From contig NZ_JABVWW010000001.1 in assembly GCF_013350005.1 (NCBI RefSeq), forward strand, positions 248,001 through 312,000: 64,000 nt of DNA, written 5' to 3'. Positions within the stretch are counted from its first letter, which is position 1; every line of letters begins with the position of its first letter. Source of the stretch: Methylocystis silviterrae. GTDB taxonomy: Bacteria > Pseudomonadota > Alphaproteobacteria > Rhizobiales > Beijerinckiaceae. A program made the translations under genes and the position numbers. Below are positions 1 to 8,269 of this stretch, piece after piece. Below the pieces are notes generated by a model, which was not told where the DNA came from, did not search any database, and saw only the letters and a list, made by a program, of their open reading frames with translations.

Positions 1-861
1 GTCGCCATGCTCGACGCCGACTTCCGTCCGCCGCCCAATTGGCTCAAACGAACGGTCCCGCTTTTTCTGACCGACGAGCGCATCGGCTTCGTGCAGTCGC
101 GCTGCGAGTTCCAGAATTTCGAGAAAAACTGGCTGACGCGCGCCCAGGGCCTCGTGCAGGACGGCCATTATCTCGTCGAACAGCGCTCACGCGCGCATGC
201 CGGCTGGCTCTTTCAATTCAACGGCACCGGCGGAATCTGGCGACGCGCGACGGTCGAGGACGCCGGCGGCTGGTCCGACTATTCGCTATGCGAGGACCTC
301 GACCTCACCGTGCGCGCGGCGCTCCAGGGATGGCATGGGCTTTTTGTCTCGGAGCCGCCGATTCCCGGTCAGGTGCCGGAGGGAATCCGCGATTTCCGCC
401 GCCAGCAAAGGCGATGGTCGAACGGATTCGTGCAGGTCGCGCAAAAGACCGTCCTGCCGATCTGGCGTTCGCCATGGAGCCTGACGCGCCGCGTGATGGC
501 GATCTCGCTGATCGCTCATCAGATTTTCTTCCCCACAGCCGCCATCGGACTCATCGCCTTCTTCCTTGGCGTGATCCTGCACGGATCGCTCGCGCCCTTC
601 GCCGGGATGTTGGAGATCATCGGACTCATGACGGTCCTGGTGGCGCTCGGCATCACGCTGCCGCCCTATCTGGCGCTCAAGCGCGGGACCCTCGCCGATT
701 ATGTGAAAACGGTCGCGTCGATTCCGCCGCTGATGATCTATCTCGCCTTCGCCAATGGCGCGAAGATCCTCCAAACCCTGCGCGGGCGTAAATCGACGTT
801 CAAGCGCACGCCCAAGCTCGACCATGAAGCGGCGACGCCGATCGACGCTGAGGTGGAGTAG
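1..861 (+). CDS. Family 2 glycosyltransferase, C-terminal part (5' end outside window)
   Basis: The reading frame is open from the first base, so the true start lies upstream. The visible 286 residues are the C-terminal part of a processive GT2 (cellulose-synthase-like) enzyme. A DAD motif (DxD, nucleotide-sugar/metal binding) is near the start. EDLDL follows as the probable catalytic-base region, and QQRRWSNG matches the QxxRW motif that binds the growing glycan. About three hydrophobic segments then follow (residues ~165-255), with a basic cytosolic tail. Family knowledge: such proteins polymerise or transfer sugars at the inner membrane. The substrate cannot be read from this fragment, and no cellulose-specific partner is visible downstream. 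Confidence 0.85.
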   Translation, partial: VAMLDADFRPPPNWLKRTVPLFLTDERIGFVQSRCEFQNFEKNWLTRAQGLVQDGHYLVEQRSRAHAGWLFQFNGTGGIWRRATVEDAGGWSDYSLCEDLDLTVRAALQGWHGLFVSEPPIPGQVPEGIRDFRRQQRRWSNGFVQVAQKTVLPIWRSPWSLTRRVMAISLIAHQIFFPTAAIGLIAFFLGVILHGSLAPFAGMLEIIGLMTVLVALGITLPPYLALKRGTLADYVKTVASIPPLMIYLAFANGAKILQTLRGRKSTFKRTPKLDHEAATPIDAEVE

Positions 862-879
862 GGCGAAGGCCGGTCGCGC

Positions 880-1686
880 TCACTCCAGCCGCGCCGGGGC
901 CTCGAAAGCGCCGGCGTCGGTGACGATCGTTAACGTCGCGTCGGCGGCCTTGGCGGGCGCGCTGCCGGAAAAGAGCTTAAGCTCGAAGCCCTCTCCCGCG
1001 CGCGTGCTTTCAATGAAGAGCGGCTCAGGCGCTTCGGCGAAGACGTCCTCGACCTTGCCGGGTCCAAGGTAGCGCAGCCGCCACGACCCGTCCGCGCTAT
1101 TCCGCGAAACCGTAAAGCGCTTTTTGGCGTCGGCCGCGCTGAGTTTCTTTGGCACCAGGCGTTCGGCTTCGGCGATCGCCGCCGCATGAGGCGATGCGCC
1201 GGCGCGCGGCAGCTCCAGAGAAAGATCGGCGCGGCCCGGCAGGCAGATCTTGCCGCAGGAGGCGTAGTCGAGCACGAGATTGAGCGTCACCGGCGCGTTG
1301 GGATCGCGCGGCGTCACCTTCAACGGCAGGACGACGCGCGCATCATAGCCGGCGACGATGGTTCCGGCCTCGTCGATATGTTTCGGCGCCGGAAAGGACG
1401 GTTCGACCTTGGCGACATTGACCGATCTCGAGAAATCGAACGCGGGCGCCGAGCCCGACTCGCCAGGCTGGCGCCAATAGGTGATGGTTTCCGGCGCGAG
1501 CGCGATCTCGACGGCGGCGCGGTAAGCCCCGCCCTGCGGCGGGCCGGCGGACAAGAGCCGAGCGCTCGACGCCGTCCCCTTTACGATCGGAGACGCGAAG
1601 GCCGTGTTCTCCGCGAGCGACGCCGCCGGAAAGCTCTGCGCCAGCGTGACGGCTAGCGGCGCGAACAGAAAGAATTTTGAGCGCAT
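880..1686 (-). CDS. Periplasmic protein with DsbD-type N-terminal (thiol:disulfide interchange) domain
   Basis: 268 residues starting with a signal peptide (MRSKFFLF, then a hydrophobic stretch ending at ASLA). I chose this start rather than one 11 codons upstream because AAGGA lies a few bases before the ATG. The middle carries the DsbD-alpha/DsbC-like pattern DYASCGKICLP, with a C-x3-C pair, in a beta-rich domain. In the family this domain passes electrons from a membrane reductase to periplasmic proteins. Here it stands alone, without the DsbD membrane or thioredoxin domains, so a redox or metallochaperone-like role is inference. It is convergent with the upstream glycosyltransferase. Confidence 0.7.
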   Translation of the reverse strand: MRSKFFLFAPLAVTLAQSFPAASLAENTAFASPIVKGTASSARLLSAGPPQGGAYRAAVEIALAPETITYWRQPGESGSAPAFDFSRSVNVAKVEPSFPAPKHIDEAGTIVAGYDARVVLPLKVTPRDPNAPVTLNLVLDYASCGKICLPGRADLSLELPRAGASPHAAAIAEAERLVPKKLSAADAKKRFTVSRNSADGSWRLRYLGPGKVEDVFAEAPEPLFIESTRAGEGFELKLFSGSAPAKAADATLTIVTDAGAFEAPARLE

Positions 1687-1781
1687 CGTGATCCTTCGGC
1701 GCCCCCGTCCCCCAGTCAAGGCAGTCAGTTACGTGATCTGCGCCGCTTGTCCTGAGAACGCGGCGGGCGTAGCATGACCCT

Positions 1782-2432
1782 ATGAGGGCGAGCGGAAAGA
1801 AGCAAGATTTCGCGGAGAGGGTGAGCGAGCGCCGCAGCGGGCGTCCCGACGAGCGCCGCTTTCTTGATGGCCAATTGCTGATCGCGATGCCGAGCATGTT
1901 GGATCAGCGCTTCGCACGCTCGGTGATCTATCTGTGCGCCCATTCCGAAGAAGGCGCGATGGGCATCGTCGTCAACCAGGCGGCCCGTGTGCGCAATTTT
2001 CCCGATTTGCTCGTTCAGCTGCAAGTGATTGCGCCTCAGGAGCGCATCAGCCTACCGAGCCGCGCCGAAGACATCCAGGTGCTGTCCGGCGGGCCGGTGC
2101 AGACCGACCGCGGTTTCGTGCTGCATACGCCGGATTTCTTCCTCGACAATTCCACCTTGCCGATTGACGACGGCGTCTCGCTCACGGCGACGATCGACAT
2201 TCTGCGCGCCATCGCCGCAGGGCGCGGCCCGGACCGCGCGCTGCTGGCGCTCGGCTATGCGGGTTGGGACCCGGGTCAGCTCGAAGAAGAGATTCAGCGT
2301 AACGGATGGCTGAATTGTCCGACCGATCCCGCTTTGCTGTTCGATCATGACCTCGAGACGAAATATGCGCGCGCGCTGCGCTCGATCGGCGTCGATCCAC
2401 AGCGGCTGTCGACACATGCGGGACACGCCTGA
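1782..2432 (+). CDS. YqgE/AlgH family protein (DUF179)
   Basis: 216 residues matching the YqgE/AlgH family over nearly the whole length. Visible blocks include [36 protein letters not shown] and [15 protein letters not shown], which are family hallmarks. The first ~25 residues are charged and less conserved, and the start could be slightly later. The biochemical function is not established: AlgH was linked to alginate regulation in Pseudomonas and the fold may bind a ligand. No helpful operon partner: the neighbours on both sides are on the opposite strand. Confidence 0.85.
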   Translation: MRASGKKQDFAERVSERRSGRPDERRFLDGQLLIAMPSMLDQRFARSVIYLCAHSEEGAMGIVVNQAARVRNFPDLLVQLQVIAPQERISLPSRAEDIQVLSGGPVQTDRGFVLHTPDFFLDNSTLPIDDGVSLTATIDILRAIAAGRGPDRALLALGYAGWDPGQLEEEIQRNGWLNCPTDPALLFDHDLETKYARALRSIGVDPQRLSTHAGHA

Positions 2433-2440
2433 GCGTCGAT

Positions 2441-2935
2441 TCAGAGTCGTTCGAAGGCCGGCGCATAGTCTACCGGTCCCTCCTTGGCTGGAAGCGCGCC
2501 ATTAAGCGCCAGCGCCATGAAATGCGGCCCCGCATATGGCGTGTCGAAGCCGGCTGCAAGCTCCGGTCGAAATCCGAAACGGCCGTAAAAGGCGCCGTCG
2601 CCCAACACAAAAATCGCGCGCCACTGGTCGTCCTGCGCACGCGCCAAGCTCCAGCGTAAAAGAGCGTTGGCGATTCCTTTTCCGCGATATGCCGCGGCGA
2701 CGGCGACAGGACCGAGCCCGAGCGCCGGAAAGGGAGCGTTCATCCTGGACAGGGCGGCGTAGCCGACGATGACGCCGTTGACAGCCGCGACGCCGCCAAA
2801 GACCAGGTCGCATTCCTTGCGCAGCGCCTCGACGAGTTCGGCCTCGCCGCATCGGTCGAAAGCTGCAACGAGCAGCCCGTGTATGGCGGAGTGATCCTCC
2901 GGCGTCTCCGCGCGAAGAGTTGCGCTTCCGGTCAT
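2441..2935 (-). CDS. GNAT-family N-acetyltransferase
   Basis: 164 residues with the GNAT fold. LGPVAVAAAYRGKGIANALL is the acetyl-CoA pyrophosphate-binding motif (Q/RxxGxG/A version), followed by FVLGDGAFYGRFGF, typical of the YhbS-like subgroup. The start codon overlaps the stop of the upstream aldo/keto reductase (ATGA-type), so the two are very likely cotranscribed and translationally coupled. The substrate is unknown. YhbS-like enzymes are often annotated as acetylating small molecules or proteins, but nothing here narrows it. Confidence 0.8.
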   Translation of the reverse strand: MTGSATLRAETPEDHSAIHGLLVAAFDRCGEAELVEALRKECDLVFGGVAAVNGVIVGYAALSRMNAPFPALGLGPVAVAAAYRGKGIANALLRWSLARAQDDQWRAIFVLGDGAFYGRFGFRPELAAGFDTPYAGPHFMALALNGALPAKEGPVDYAPAFERL

Positions 2936-3981
2936 GGCGCGGGGTTGCTGTGCAGATGGTGGATGGCGTCAATACGCCGCTCGATTTCAGGCGTGATCCT
3001 GAGCTCCATCGACGCGAGGTCGGTTGTGAGCTGCGCCATCGTCGTCGCGCCAATAATATTCGACGTCACGAAGGGCCGGGACGTCACGAAGGCGATGGCG
3101 AGTTGCGCCGGATCGACTCCAATATCCTGCGCGAGCGTCAGATAGGCGGCGACCGCGTGTTCGACTTCCGGCTTTTCATAACGCTGCGCGCGCTCAAATA
3201 GCGTCGTGCGCGCGCCGGGCGGCCGCGCGCCGCCCTGATATTTGCCGGTGAGGTATCCTTGCGCGAGCGGCGAATAGGCGAGCAATCCGACGCGCTCGCG
3301 CTCAGCGAACTCAGCGAGCCCGATCTCGAAGGTGCGATTGACGAGGTTGTAGGCGTTTTGAATCGAGACGACGCGCGGCCCATGGCCGAGTTCCGCAGCG
3401 CGCAGGAAGCGCGCCACGCCCCATGGCGTTTCATTGGACAGGCCGATGTGACGAACTTTGCCGGCTTTGACGAGCCGCGTTAGCGCTTCCAGCGTCTCTT
3501 CAATCGGAATTTCGTCGCGCTTCGTCGGGCGTCGATAGACCGTGCCGCCTGAGCCCCACAGCGGCAGCGAACGATCCGGCCAATGCAATTGGTAGAGATC
3601 GATGTAATCGGTCTGCAGCCGCTTCAGCGATCCCTCGATCGCAGCGTTGATGTTCTTGGCGTCGAGAACCGTTCCGGCGCCTCCGGGACGCAGCCAGTTG
3701 GCGTCGCCGCGGCCGGCGACCTTAGTAGCGATGATCGCCTTGTCGCGATTTTTACGTGCGGCGAGCCAACTTCCGATGATGCGCTCGGAGGAGCCTTGAG
3801 TTTCTCGCTTCGGCGGAATGGAATAGATTTCCGCCGTGTCGATGAAATTCACGCCGCAATCGAACGCATAGTCCAGTTGCGCATGGCCTTCGGCCTCGCT
3901 GTTCTGCTGTCCCCACGTCATTGAGCCGAGACAGATGGCGGAGACGGAGAGATCGCTGTCGCCGAGTTTGCGGTATTCCAC
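2932..3981 (-). CDS. Aldo/keto reductase (Tas-like)
   Basis: 349 residues of an NADP(H)-dependent TIM-barrel aldo/keto reductase. The N-terminus MEYRKLGDSDLSVSAICLGS is typical. The catalytic Asp and Tyr lie in FIDTAEIY, followed by the Lys in IIATKVAGR and the His in YQLHWPD. The long insertion and spacing resemble the E. coli Tas/YajO-type reductases. Role: reduction of aldehydes or ketones in the cytosol, physiological substrate unknown. It is first in a two-gene unit with the downstream acetyltransferase. Confidence 0.88.
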   Translation of the reverse strand: MEYRKLGDSDLSVSAICLGSMTWGQQNSEAEGHAQLDYAFDCGVNFIDTAEIYSIPPKRETQGSSERIIGSWLAARKNRDKAIIATKVAGRGDANWLRPGGAGTVLDAKNINAAIEGSLKRLQTDYIDLYQLHWPDRSLPLWGSGGTVYRRPTKRDEIPIEETLEALTRLVKAGKVRHIGLSNETPWGVARFLRAAELGHGPRVVSIQNAYNLVNRTFEIGLAEFAERERVGLLAYSPLAQGYLTGKYQGGARPPGARTTLFERAQRYEKPEVEHAVAAYLTLAQDIGVDPAQLAIAFVTSRPFVTSNIIGATTMAQLTTDLASMELRITPEIERRIDAIHHLHSNPAP

Positions 3982-3993
3982 GGGGCGCGTCCT

Positions 3994-4707
3994 TTAACGA
4001 AGCCATTCGCTCGACTGCAGCTCGAGCCGCAATTCGAAGCTTTGGAATTGAGTGAAGATTGGCAAGAGCCATGCTTTGAGCGCCGCGCGAACCACGATCG
4101 ACATGCCTGGCGGCGGCTCCCTCATGAAGCGGGACAGCGACAGATCGACGTCGTCGAGCGCGCGCGCGATCGGCGCCTCAAGACGCGGGATCACGAATTT
4201 GCCGCTCGCGGGATAGCGCGCAAGAATCGTCAAGGAGTCACGGCCGAGCGGCGAGGCGCCGCGATTGTGAATGACGCTCATGGTGAGATCCGGCCATGTG
4301 GTCTTGAGGACGAGCGCGCTGTTCGCCGCGCTCTCCGTGACATCCGTCTGAAAGAGCACGATCGGCTCCACGCCGCGCCGCCGCGCTTCTTCGAGGAAAC
4401 CGATTTCGGCGATGGTCGCGAACAGGCGCTCATAGGAGCGATGCCAGACGTCGACGATTTTCGGCGTCTCGTCGGCGACGAGCAGGCGGTCGAAGAGCGA
4501 CATCTGCCCCTTGATCTCGCTGAGGTCGACGATGTGCGTCGCTTCCGGAAAGAACACTGCATAAAGCGGCTCCCGGAAATCCGTGTCGAAGCCTTCGACG
4601 CCGACATTGCGCGACAAATAATAATCGGTCAGCAAACGCGCCGCTGTCGTCACGCCTGTTCGCGAGTGCGGCGAGCAAACGAAGTACGCAAGAGTGCGAC
4701 GCGCCAT
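3994..4707 (-). CDS. ParA/MinD-like protein with degenerate P-loop
   Basis: 237 residues; I set the start at MARRTLAYFV because coding character vanishes upstream. The N-terminus has the shape of a ParA/CpaE deviant Walker A (CSPHSRTGVTT), but the signature Lys and the P-loop Lys of KGGVGKTT are replaced by His and Val. Other blocks (VEGFDTDFREPL, ATHIVDLSEI, MSVIHNRG) align with the adjacent ParA-like protein (FDTETPRG, MIVDLTEP, FMVKNHV). It lies 40 bases downstream of that gene on the same strand, suggesting a two-gene operon and perhaps a heteromeric pair. It is probably ATP-binding-impaired. The cellular target is unknown, and no parB or parS-like repeat was seen nearby. Confidence 0.6.
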   Translation of the reverse strand: MARRTLAYFVCSPHSRTGVTTAARLLTDYYLSRNVGVEGFDTDFREPLYAVFFPEATHIVDLSEIKGQMSLFDRLLVADETPKIVDVWHRSYERLFATIAEIGFLEEARRRGVEPIVLFQTDVTESAANSALVLKTTWPDLTMSVIHNRGASPLGRDSLTILARYPASGKFVIPRLEAPIARALDDVDLSLSRFMREPPPGMSIVVRAALKAWLLPIFTQFQSFELRLELQSSEWLR

Positions 4708-4747
4708 GTGGTTTTCGCGGAGAGATGCGCGCCGCCGCCGCGACCCT

Positions 4748-5584
4748 CTATCGCCTCTTCTCGCCAACAAGATCGAGAAGGCCGACCCGTTCGAACTCGT
4801 CGGCGACGCGCGCCAGCCAGGTGCGAACATAGCCGCGCAACACGAACGAATGCTCCGCCGGTCGGCCCTGCGCGTCCTGATTGCCGATGAATGTCGAGAA
4901 TGGCGTGCCGGATAGCTCGACCTGCTCGTAGGCGAGTTCGCTGAGCTTGGGGATCGTGATCTCGCCCGAGGTGACGACATGCTCGAAATATTTCGCGTGC
5001 GTTTGTGGGTCCCACTCGAAGAAGGTCGTGTCGTTGACGTGATTCTTCACCATGAAATAGTTGGCGTTCGTGACGTAGGGCGCGATTTCGGCGATCTCCT
5101 CCAGCGAAGCGATGGAGGGTCCGATCACATGCAGCAGCACGAAGCGGAATTCGCCGCCTTTCACCGCATCGAAGAAGCCGATTTCGTCGAGCGCCCCGAG
5201 CGCCGGGCTCAACCCGCCGGCGCGCACGTCTATGACGCTGACCTTGGCCTGCGACGTATTCAGCGTGTCGATGATCTTCATCTGGTCCGAGGGTTCGGTC
5301 AGATCGACGATCATCGTCTCGTCGGGGTGGAAGCGATGAAGCGTTCCTCGCGGCGTTTCGGTGTCGAACGCGCGCGTATGGATGTCATTGAGCGAAAGAA
5401 AGTCGAGAATGGCTCTGGCGATCGTGGTTTTGCCGACGCCGCCCTTGTCCGCGCCAACGACGATGACCGCCGGGCGAGCGGCGGCGTTCGCGGCGGCGGC
5501 CGGAGCCTCGGCCTTTCGCGGCCGGCTTTCGGGCTCCCGTTTCGCTGGCGCTTCCCTGGTGATTTTGACCGGCTTCTTAACCAT
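4748..5584 (-). CDS. ParA/MinD-family P-loop ATPase
   Basis: 278 residues. An Ala/Pro/Lys-rich N-terminal ~38 residues (probably disordered) precedes GADKGGVGKTT, an intact deviant Walker A motif with signature Lys. FDTETPRG and VIDVRAGG fit the Walker A'/B region. The start at MVKKPVK is preferred over one 20 codons upstream because the extra residues lack coding character. ParA/MinD ATPases position plasmids, chromosomes, flagella or protein clusters by ATP-dependent dimerisation. The absence of parB-like genes argues against a plasmid partition locus. It is divergent from the sulfate assimilation operon and upstream of the degenerate homolog. Confidence 0.75.
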   Translation of the reverse strand: MVKKPVKITREAPAKREPESRPRKAEAPAAAANAAARPAVIVVGADKGGVGKTTIARAILDFLSLNDIHTRAFDTETPRGTLHRFHPDETMIVDLTEPSDQMKIIDTLNTSQAKVSVIDVRAGGLSPALGALDEIGFFDAVKGGEFRFVLLHVIGPSIASLEEIAEIAPYVTNANYFMVKNHVNDTTFFEWDPQTHAKYFEHVVTSGEITIPKLSELAYEQVELSGTPFSTFIGNQDAQGRPAEHSFVLRGYVRTWLARVADEFERVGLLDLVGEKRR

Positions 5585-5722
5585 GGGTGCTCCTATCGCA
5601 TGTTGCGCTGGCGCCGCTGTGCGTGAATGACAAGCGCTCAACAAACATGGTTTTTAGCGCTTGTCATGTTCTGTTTCAGCTAACGGCGGATGGCGCTCCA
5701 ATTGTGACGCGCTTAAAACAAC

Positions 5723-5738
5723 ATAACAAATATGTTAT
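5723..5738. promoter_or_regulatory. Inverted repeat ATAAC-N6-GTTAT, candidate LysR-type operator
   Basis: A perfect ATAACA/TGTTAT inverted repeat with a 4-base centre sits in an unusually AT-rich stretch of the 275-base gap between the divergent ParA-like gene and the sulfate assimilation operon. The shape (ATAAC-N6-GTTAT, T-N11-A core) is that expected for a LysR-family site such as a CysB-like regulator. Assignment to sulfur control is inference from position only. Confidence 0.4.
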
Positions 5739-5794
5739 TAAACGCAAGCACCACAATAAGATCGTGAATTGACATTCGTGCGGTTTGGAGGTTT

Positions 5795-5863
5795 ATGCGT
5801 TCGAAATACAGAACGTCCGTTGCTGCTCGCTGGCGCGGACCAGGTCGGCGCGTCAAGGCATGA
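5795..5863 (+). CDS. Possible 22-codon leader ORF of the sulfate assimilation operon
   Basis: A short ORF, MRSKYRTSVAARWRGPGRRVKA, follows GGAGG (5787-5791) by three bases. Its TGA stop overlaps the ferredoxin ATG in an ATGA arrangement. That geometry would allow translational coupling of the operon's first gene. It has no Cys codons, so a simple cysteine attenuator is not indicated, but it is Arg-rich. The close Shine-Dalgarno spacing weakens the case. Confidence 0.3.
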   Translation: MRSKYRTSVAARWRGPGRRVKA

Positions 5864-6231
5864 GCAATATCGAGAATATCGTCGCGCGGCGGCCCGCCGA
5901 ATCGTCGCAGCAGAGTCTGCCGACCCTGCATGTCGAGGATCGCGACGGCGTTGTCCATGAACTCGAAGCCGTCGAAGGCTGGCGGCTGATGGAGATTTTG
6001 CGCGACCATGGCGTCGGCATGGACAACACCTGTGGCGGCGCTCTTGCATGTGCGGAATGCCACGTCGTTCTCGACGCGGAATCGGCCCGCCGCGTGCCGC
6101 CGCCGCGCGAAGAGGAAGTCGAAAAGCTCGATGAATTGCCGATGCTTTACGAAAATTCGCGTCTCTCCTGCCAGATCATCTGGTCCGATGAGATGAGCGG
6201 CCTTCGGCTAAAGCTGGCGCAGGAAACGTGA
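5860..6231 (+). CDS. 2Fe-2S ferredoxin, probable electron donor to sulfite reductase
   Basis: 123 residues. Adrenodoxin/ISC-type [2Fe-2S] ferredoxin: DNTCGGALACAECHVVL supplies the C-x5-C-x2-C ligands, and SRLSCQIIW supplies the fourth Cys. I start it at MSNIENI, which overlaps the stop of a short upstream ORF; a TTG start further upstream is possible but poorly supported. It is first in a chain of overlapping genes (TGATG junction with the next gene) leading to cysI. No CysJ flavoprotein is encoded nearby, so this ferredoxin plausibly feeds electrons to CysI. Other ferredoxins of this type serve Fe-S assembly or P450s, so the partner is inference. Confidence 0.8.
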   Translation: MSNIENIVARRPAESSQQSLPTLHVEDRDGVVHELEAVEGWRLMEILRDHGVGMDNTCGGALACAECHVVLDAESARRVPPPREEEVEKLDELPMLYENSRLSCQIIWSDEMSGLRLKLAQET

Positions 6232-6548
6232 TGCCCGTCTTCAAACATCCCCAGATCCTAATCGCGTCGAATTTGACGGACGGCGAAGTGGTGTTTCTCG
6301 GCCCCTCGGGCTGGGAGCGCGACCACCGCCGCGCGCGCATCGCGCGGAAGGCCGACGAGGCGACCGCGCTCGAAGCCTTGGGCAAATGCGACATTTCAGC
6401 CAATCGCGTGGTCGACGTCTATCTCGCCGATGTCGAGATCGGGAGCGACGGCGCGCCGACGCCGTTACATTATCGAGAGAAAATGCGCGTGAAGGGACCG
6501 AGCGTTCGCCTTGATCTCGGCAAACAAGCGGGCGAGGGCGCGTTATGA
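6231..6548 (+). CDS. DUF2849 domain protein (sulfite reductase-associated)
   Basis: 105 residues with ILIASNLTDGEVVFLGPSGW near the N-terminus and VVDVYLADVEIG later, the pattern of the small DUF2849 family. These proteins are found next to cysI in many alphaproteobacteria and are sometimes mislabelled as sulfite reductase subunits. There are no Cys ligands, signal peptide or membrane segments. Start and stop overlap both neighbours, so it is certainly part of the operon. Function unknown; an accessory role in sulfite reductase assembly or activity is inferred from conserved context. Confidence 0.8.
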   Translation: MPVFKHPQILIASNLTDGEVVFLGPSGWERDHRRARIARKADEATALEALGKCDISANRVVDVYLADVEIGSDGAPTPLHYREKMRVKGPSVRLDLGKQAGEGAL

Positions 6549-8269
6549 CGGCGGTCGATCTGCGTGTGGCGCAGCGGCCCAATGCGCCGATGACCACCTA
6601 TCGTTACGATGAATATGACGCGGCTTTTGTAAGCGAACGCGTCGCGGAGTTTCGTGAGCAGGTCAATCGGCGGCTTTCCGGCGCGCTGACCGAAGAGGAG
6701 TTCCGCCCCTTCCGGCTGATGAACGGGCTCTATCTGCAGCTACACGCCTATATGCTGCGCGTCGCTATTCCCTATGGCACGCTGACGGCGCGGCAGATGC
6801 GCCGGCTCGCCGATATCGCGGATAAGTGGGACAAGGGCTACGGCCATTTCACGACGCGCCAGAACCTCCAATACAATTGGCCCAAGCTCGTCGATACGCC
6901 GGACATTCTGGAATCGCTGGCGGACGTCGAGATGCACGCCATCCAGACGTCGGGCAACTGCATTCGCAATGTGACGGCAGATCACTTCGCCGGCGTCGCG
7001 CCGGACGAGATCGAAGATCCCCGGCCGACGGCGGAGTTTCTCCGCCAATGGTCGAGCCTGCATTCGGAGTTCTCGTTCCTGCCGCGGAAGTTCAAGATTG
7101 CGGTGACGGGCGCAGAGCATGATCGCGCCGCGATTCTGGTGCATGACATCGGCCTGCGCATCGTGAAGAACGATGAGGGCGAGATCGGCTATCAGGTCGT
7201 GGTCGGCGGCGGACTCGGCCGTTCGCCCTTTATCGGCAAGGTCGTCGGCGAGTTCGTGCCGCGCGAGGATCTGCTCGCCTTTCTCGAGGCGATCCTGCGC
7301 GTCTATAACCGCTTCGGCAGGCGCGACAACAAGTACAAGGCGCGAGTCAAAATTCTCGTCCACGAGAAGGGAATCGACGAAATCCGCGCCGCGGTCGAAG
7401 CCGAGTTCGCGGCGATGGACCGCACGGTTTTCGCCCACGACGCCGAGGAGTTTGAGCGCATCGCCGCATTCTTCGCGCCGCCGCCCTATGACTCGCTGCC
7501 GGCGACGTCGGCCTTGCTGCGCGCCGCGAAACTGGAGACGCCGGCTTTCGCAAATTTCGTCGACGTCAACGTCGGCGCGCACAAGATCCCCGGCTACGCC
7601 ATCGTCACCGTCTCCTTGAAGCCCATCGGCGCCGTCCCCGGCGACGCCTCGTCCGATCAGATGCGGGTGCTGGCCGACGCCAGCGAGCGCTTCGGCTTCG
7701 GCGAACTGCGCGTCAGCCATGAGCAGAACATCATCCTGCCGCATGTGAAGCAGGACGATCTTTTTGCGCTTTGGCGCATGCTCGACGCCGCCGGGCTCGC
7801 GACGGCGAACGCCGGTCTCGTCTCCGACATCATCTCGTGCCCCGGTCTCGACTATTGCTCGCTCGCCACGGCGCGCTCGATTCCCATCGCGCAGGCGATC
7901 TCGAAGCGCTTCTCCGACATGTCCAGGCAGCGGCGTATCGGCAAGCTCGGCGTCAAGATCTCCGGCTGCATCAACGCCTGCGGCCATCACCACGTCGGCG
8001 CGATCGGCATTCTCGGCCTGGAGAAAAAGGGCCAGGAATCCTATCAGATCACGCTCGGCGGCGATCCGACCTTCTCCGCGTCGATCGGCGAAATTCTGGG
8101 ACCTGGGGTCACCGCCGAGCAGGTGCCCGACGTCGTCGAACATCTCGTCGACTACTATCTCGCCGAACGCGAGGAGGGCGAAGCCTTCATCGACACCTGG
8201 CGCCGCATCGGCCATGCGCGATTCAAAGACGTTCTGCGTCGGGAGGGCGAAGATGGCGCTGATATCTGA
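6545..8269 (+). CDS. cysI: Sulfite reductase hemoprotein (siroheme/4Fe-4S)
   Basis: 574 residues, the usual length for the nitrite/sulfite reductase hemoprotein with two ferredoxin-like half domains (HFTTRQNLQYNW and RVSHEQNIILPHV regions). The four ligands of the coupled siroheme-[4Fe-4S] centre are visible: C432 and C438 in SCPGLDYCS, and C475 and C479 in GCINACGHH. The six-electron reduction of sulfite to sulfide in the cytosol is the expected reaction. Assimilatory nitrite reductase is the main alternative, but the cysH/cysD/cysN context settles it. Translation is coupled to both neighbours by overlaps. Confidence 0.92.
   Translation: MTAVDLRVAQRPNAPMTTYRYDEYDAAFVSERVAEFREQVNRRLSGALTEEEFRPFRLMNGLYLQLHAYMLRVAIPYGTLTARQMRRLADIADKWDKGYGHFTTRQNLQYNWPKLVDTPDILESLADVEMHAIQTSGNCIRNVTADHFAGVAPDEIEDPRPTAEFLRQWSSLHSEFSFLPRKFKIAVTGAEHDRAAILVHDIGLRIVKNDEGEIGYQVVVGGGLGRSPFIGKVVGEFVPREDLLAFLEAILRVYNRFGRRDNKYKARVKILVHEKGIDEIRAAVEAEFAAMDRTVFAHDAEEFERIAAFFAPPPYDSLPATSALLRAAKLETPAFANFVDVNVGAHKIPGYAIVTVSLKPIGAVPGDASSDQMRVLADASERFGFGELRVSHEQNIILPHVKQDDLFALWRMLDAAGLATANAGLVSDIISCPGLDYCSLATARSIPIAQAISKRFSDMSRQRRIGKLGVKISGCINACGHHHVGAIGILGLEKKGQESYQITLGGDPTFSASIGEILGPGVTAEQVPDVVEHLVDYYLAEREEGEAFIDTWRRIGHARFKDVLRREGEDGADI

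Noticed and set aside
4748-5584. Plasmid partition locus
   Set aside because: ParA-like genes alone; no ParB, iterons or replication gene, and neighbours are chromosomal housekeeping genes.
6545-8269. Assimilatory nitrite reductase
   Set aside because: Same superfamily, but the operon with cysH, cysD and cysN identifies sulfite reductase.
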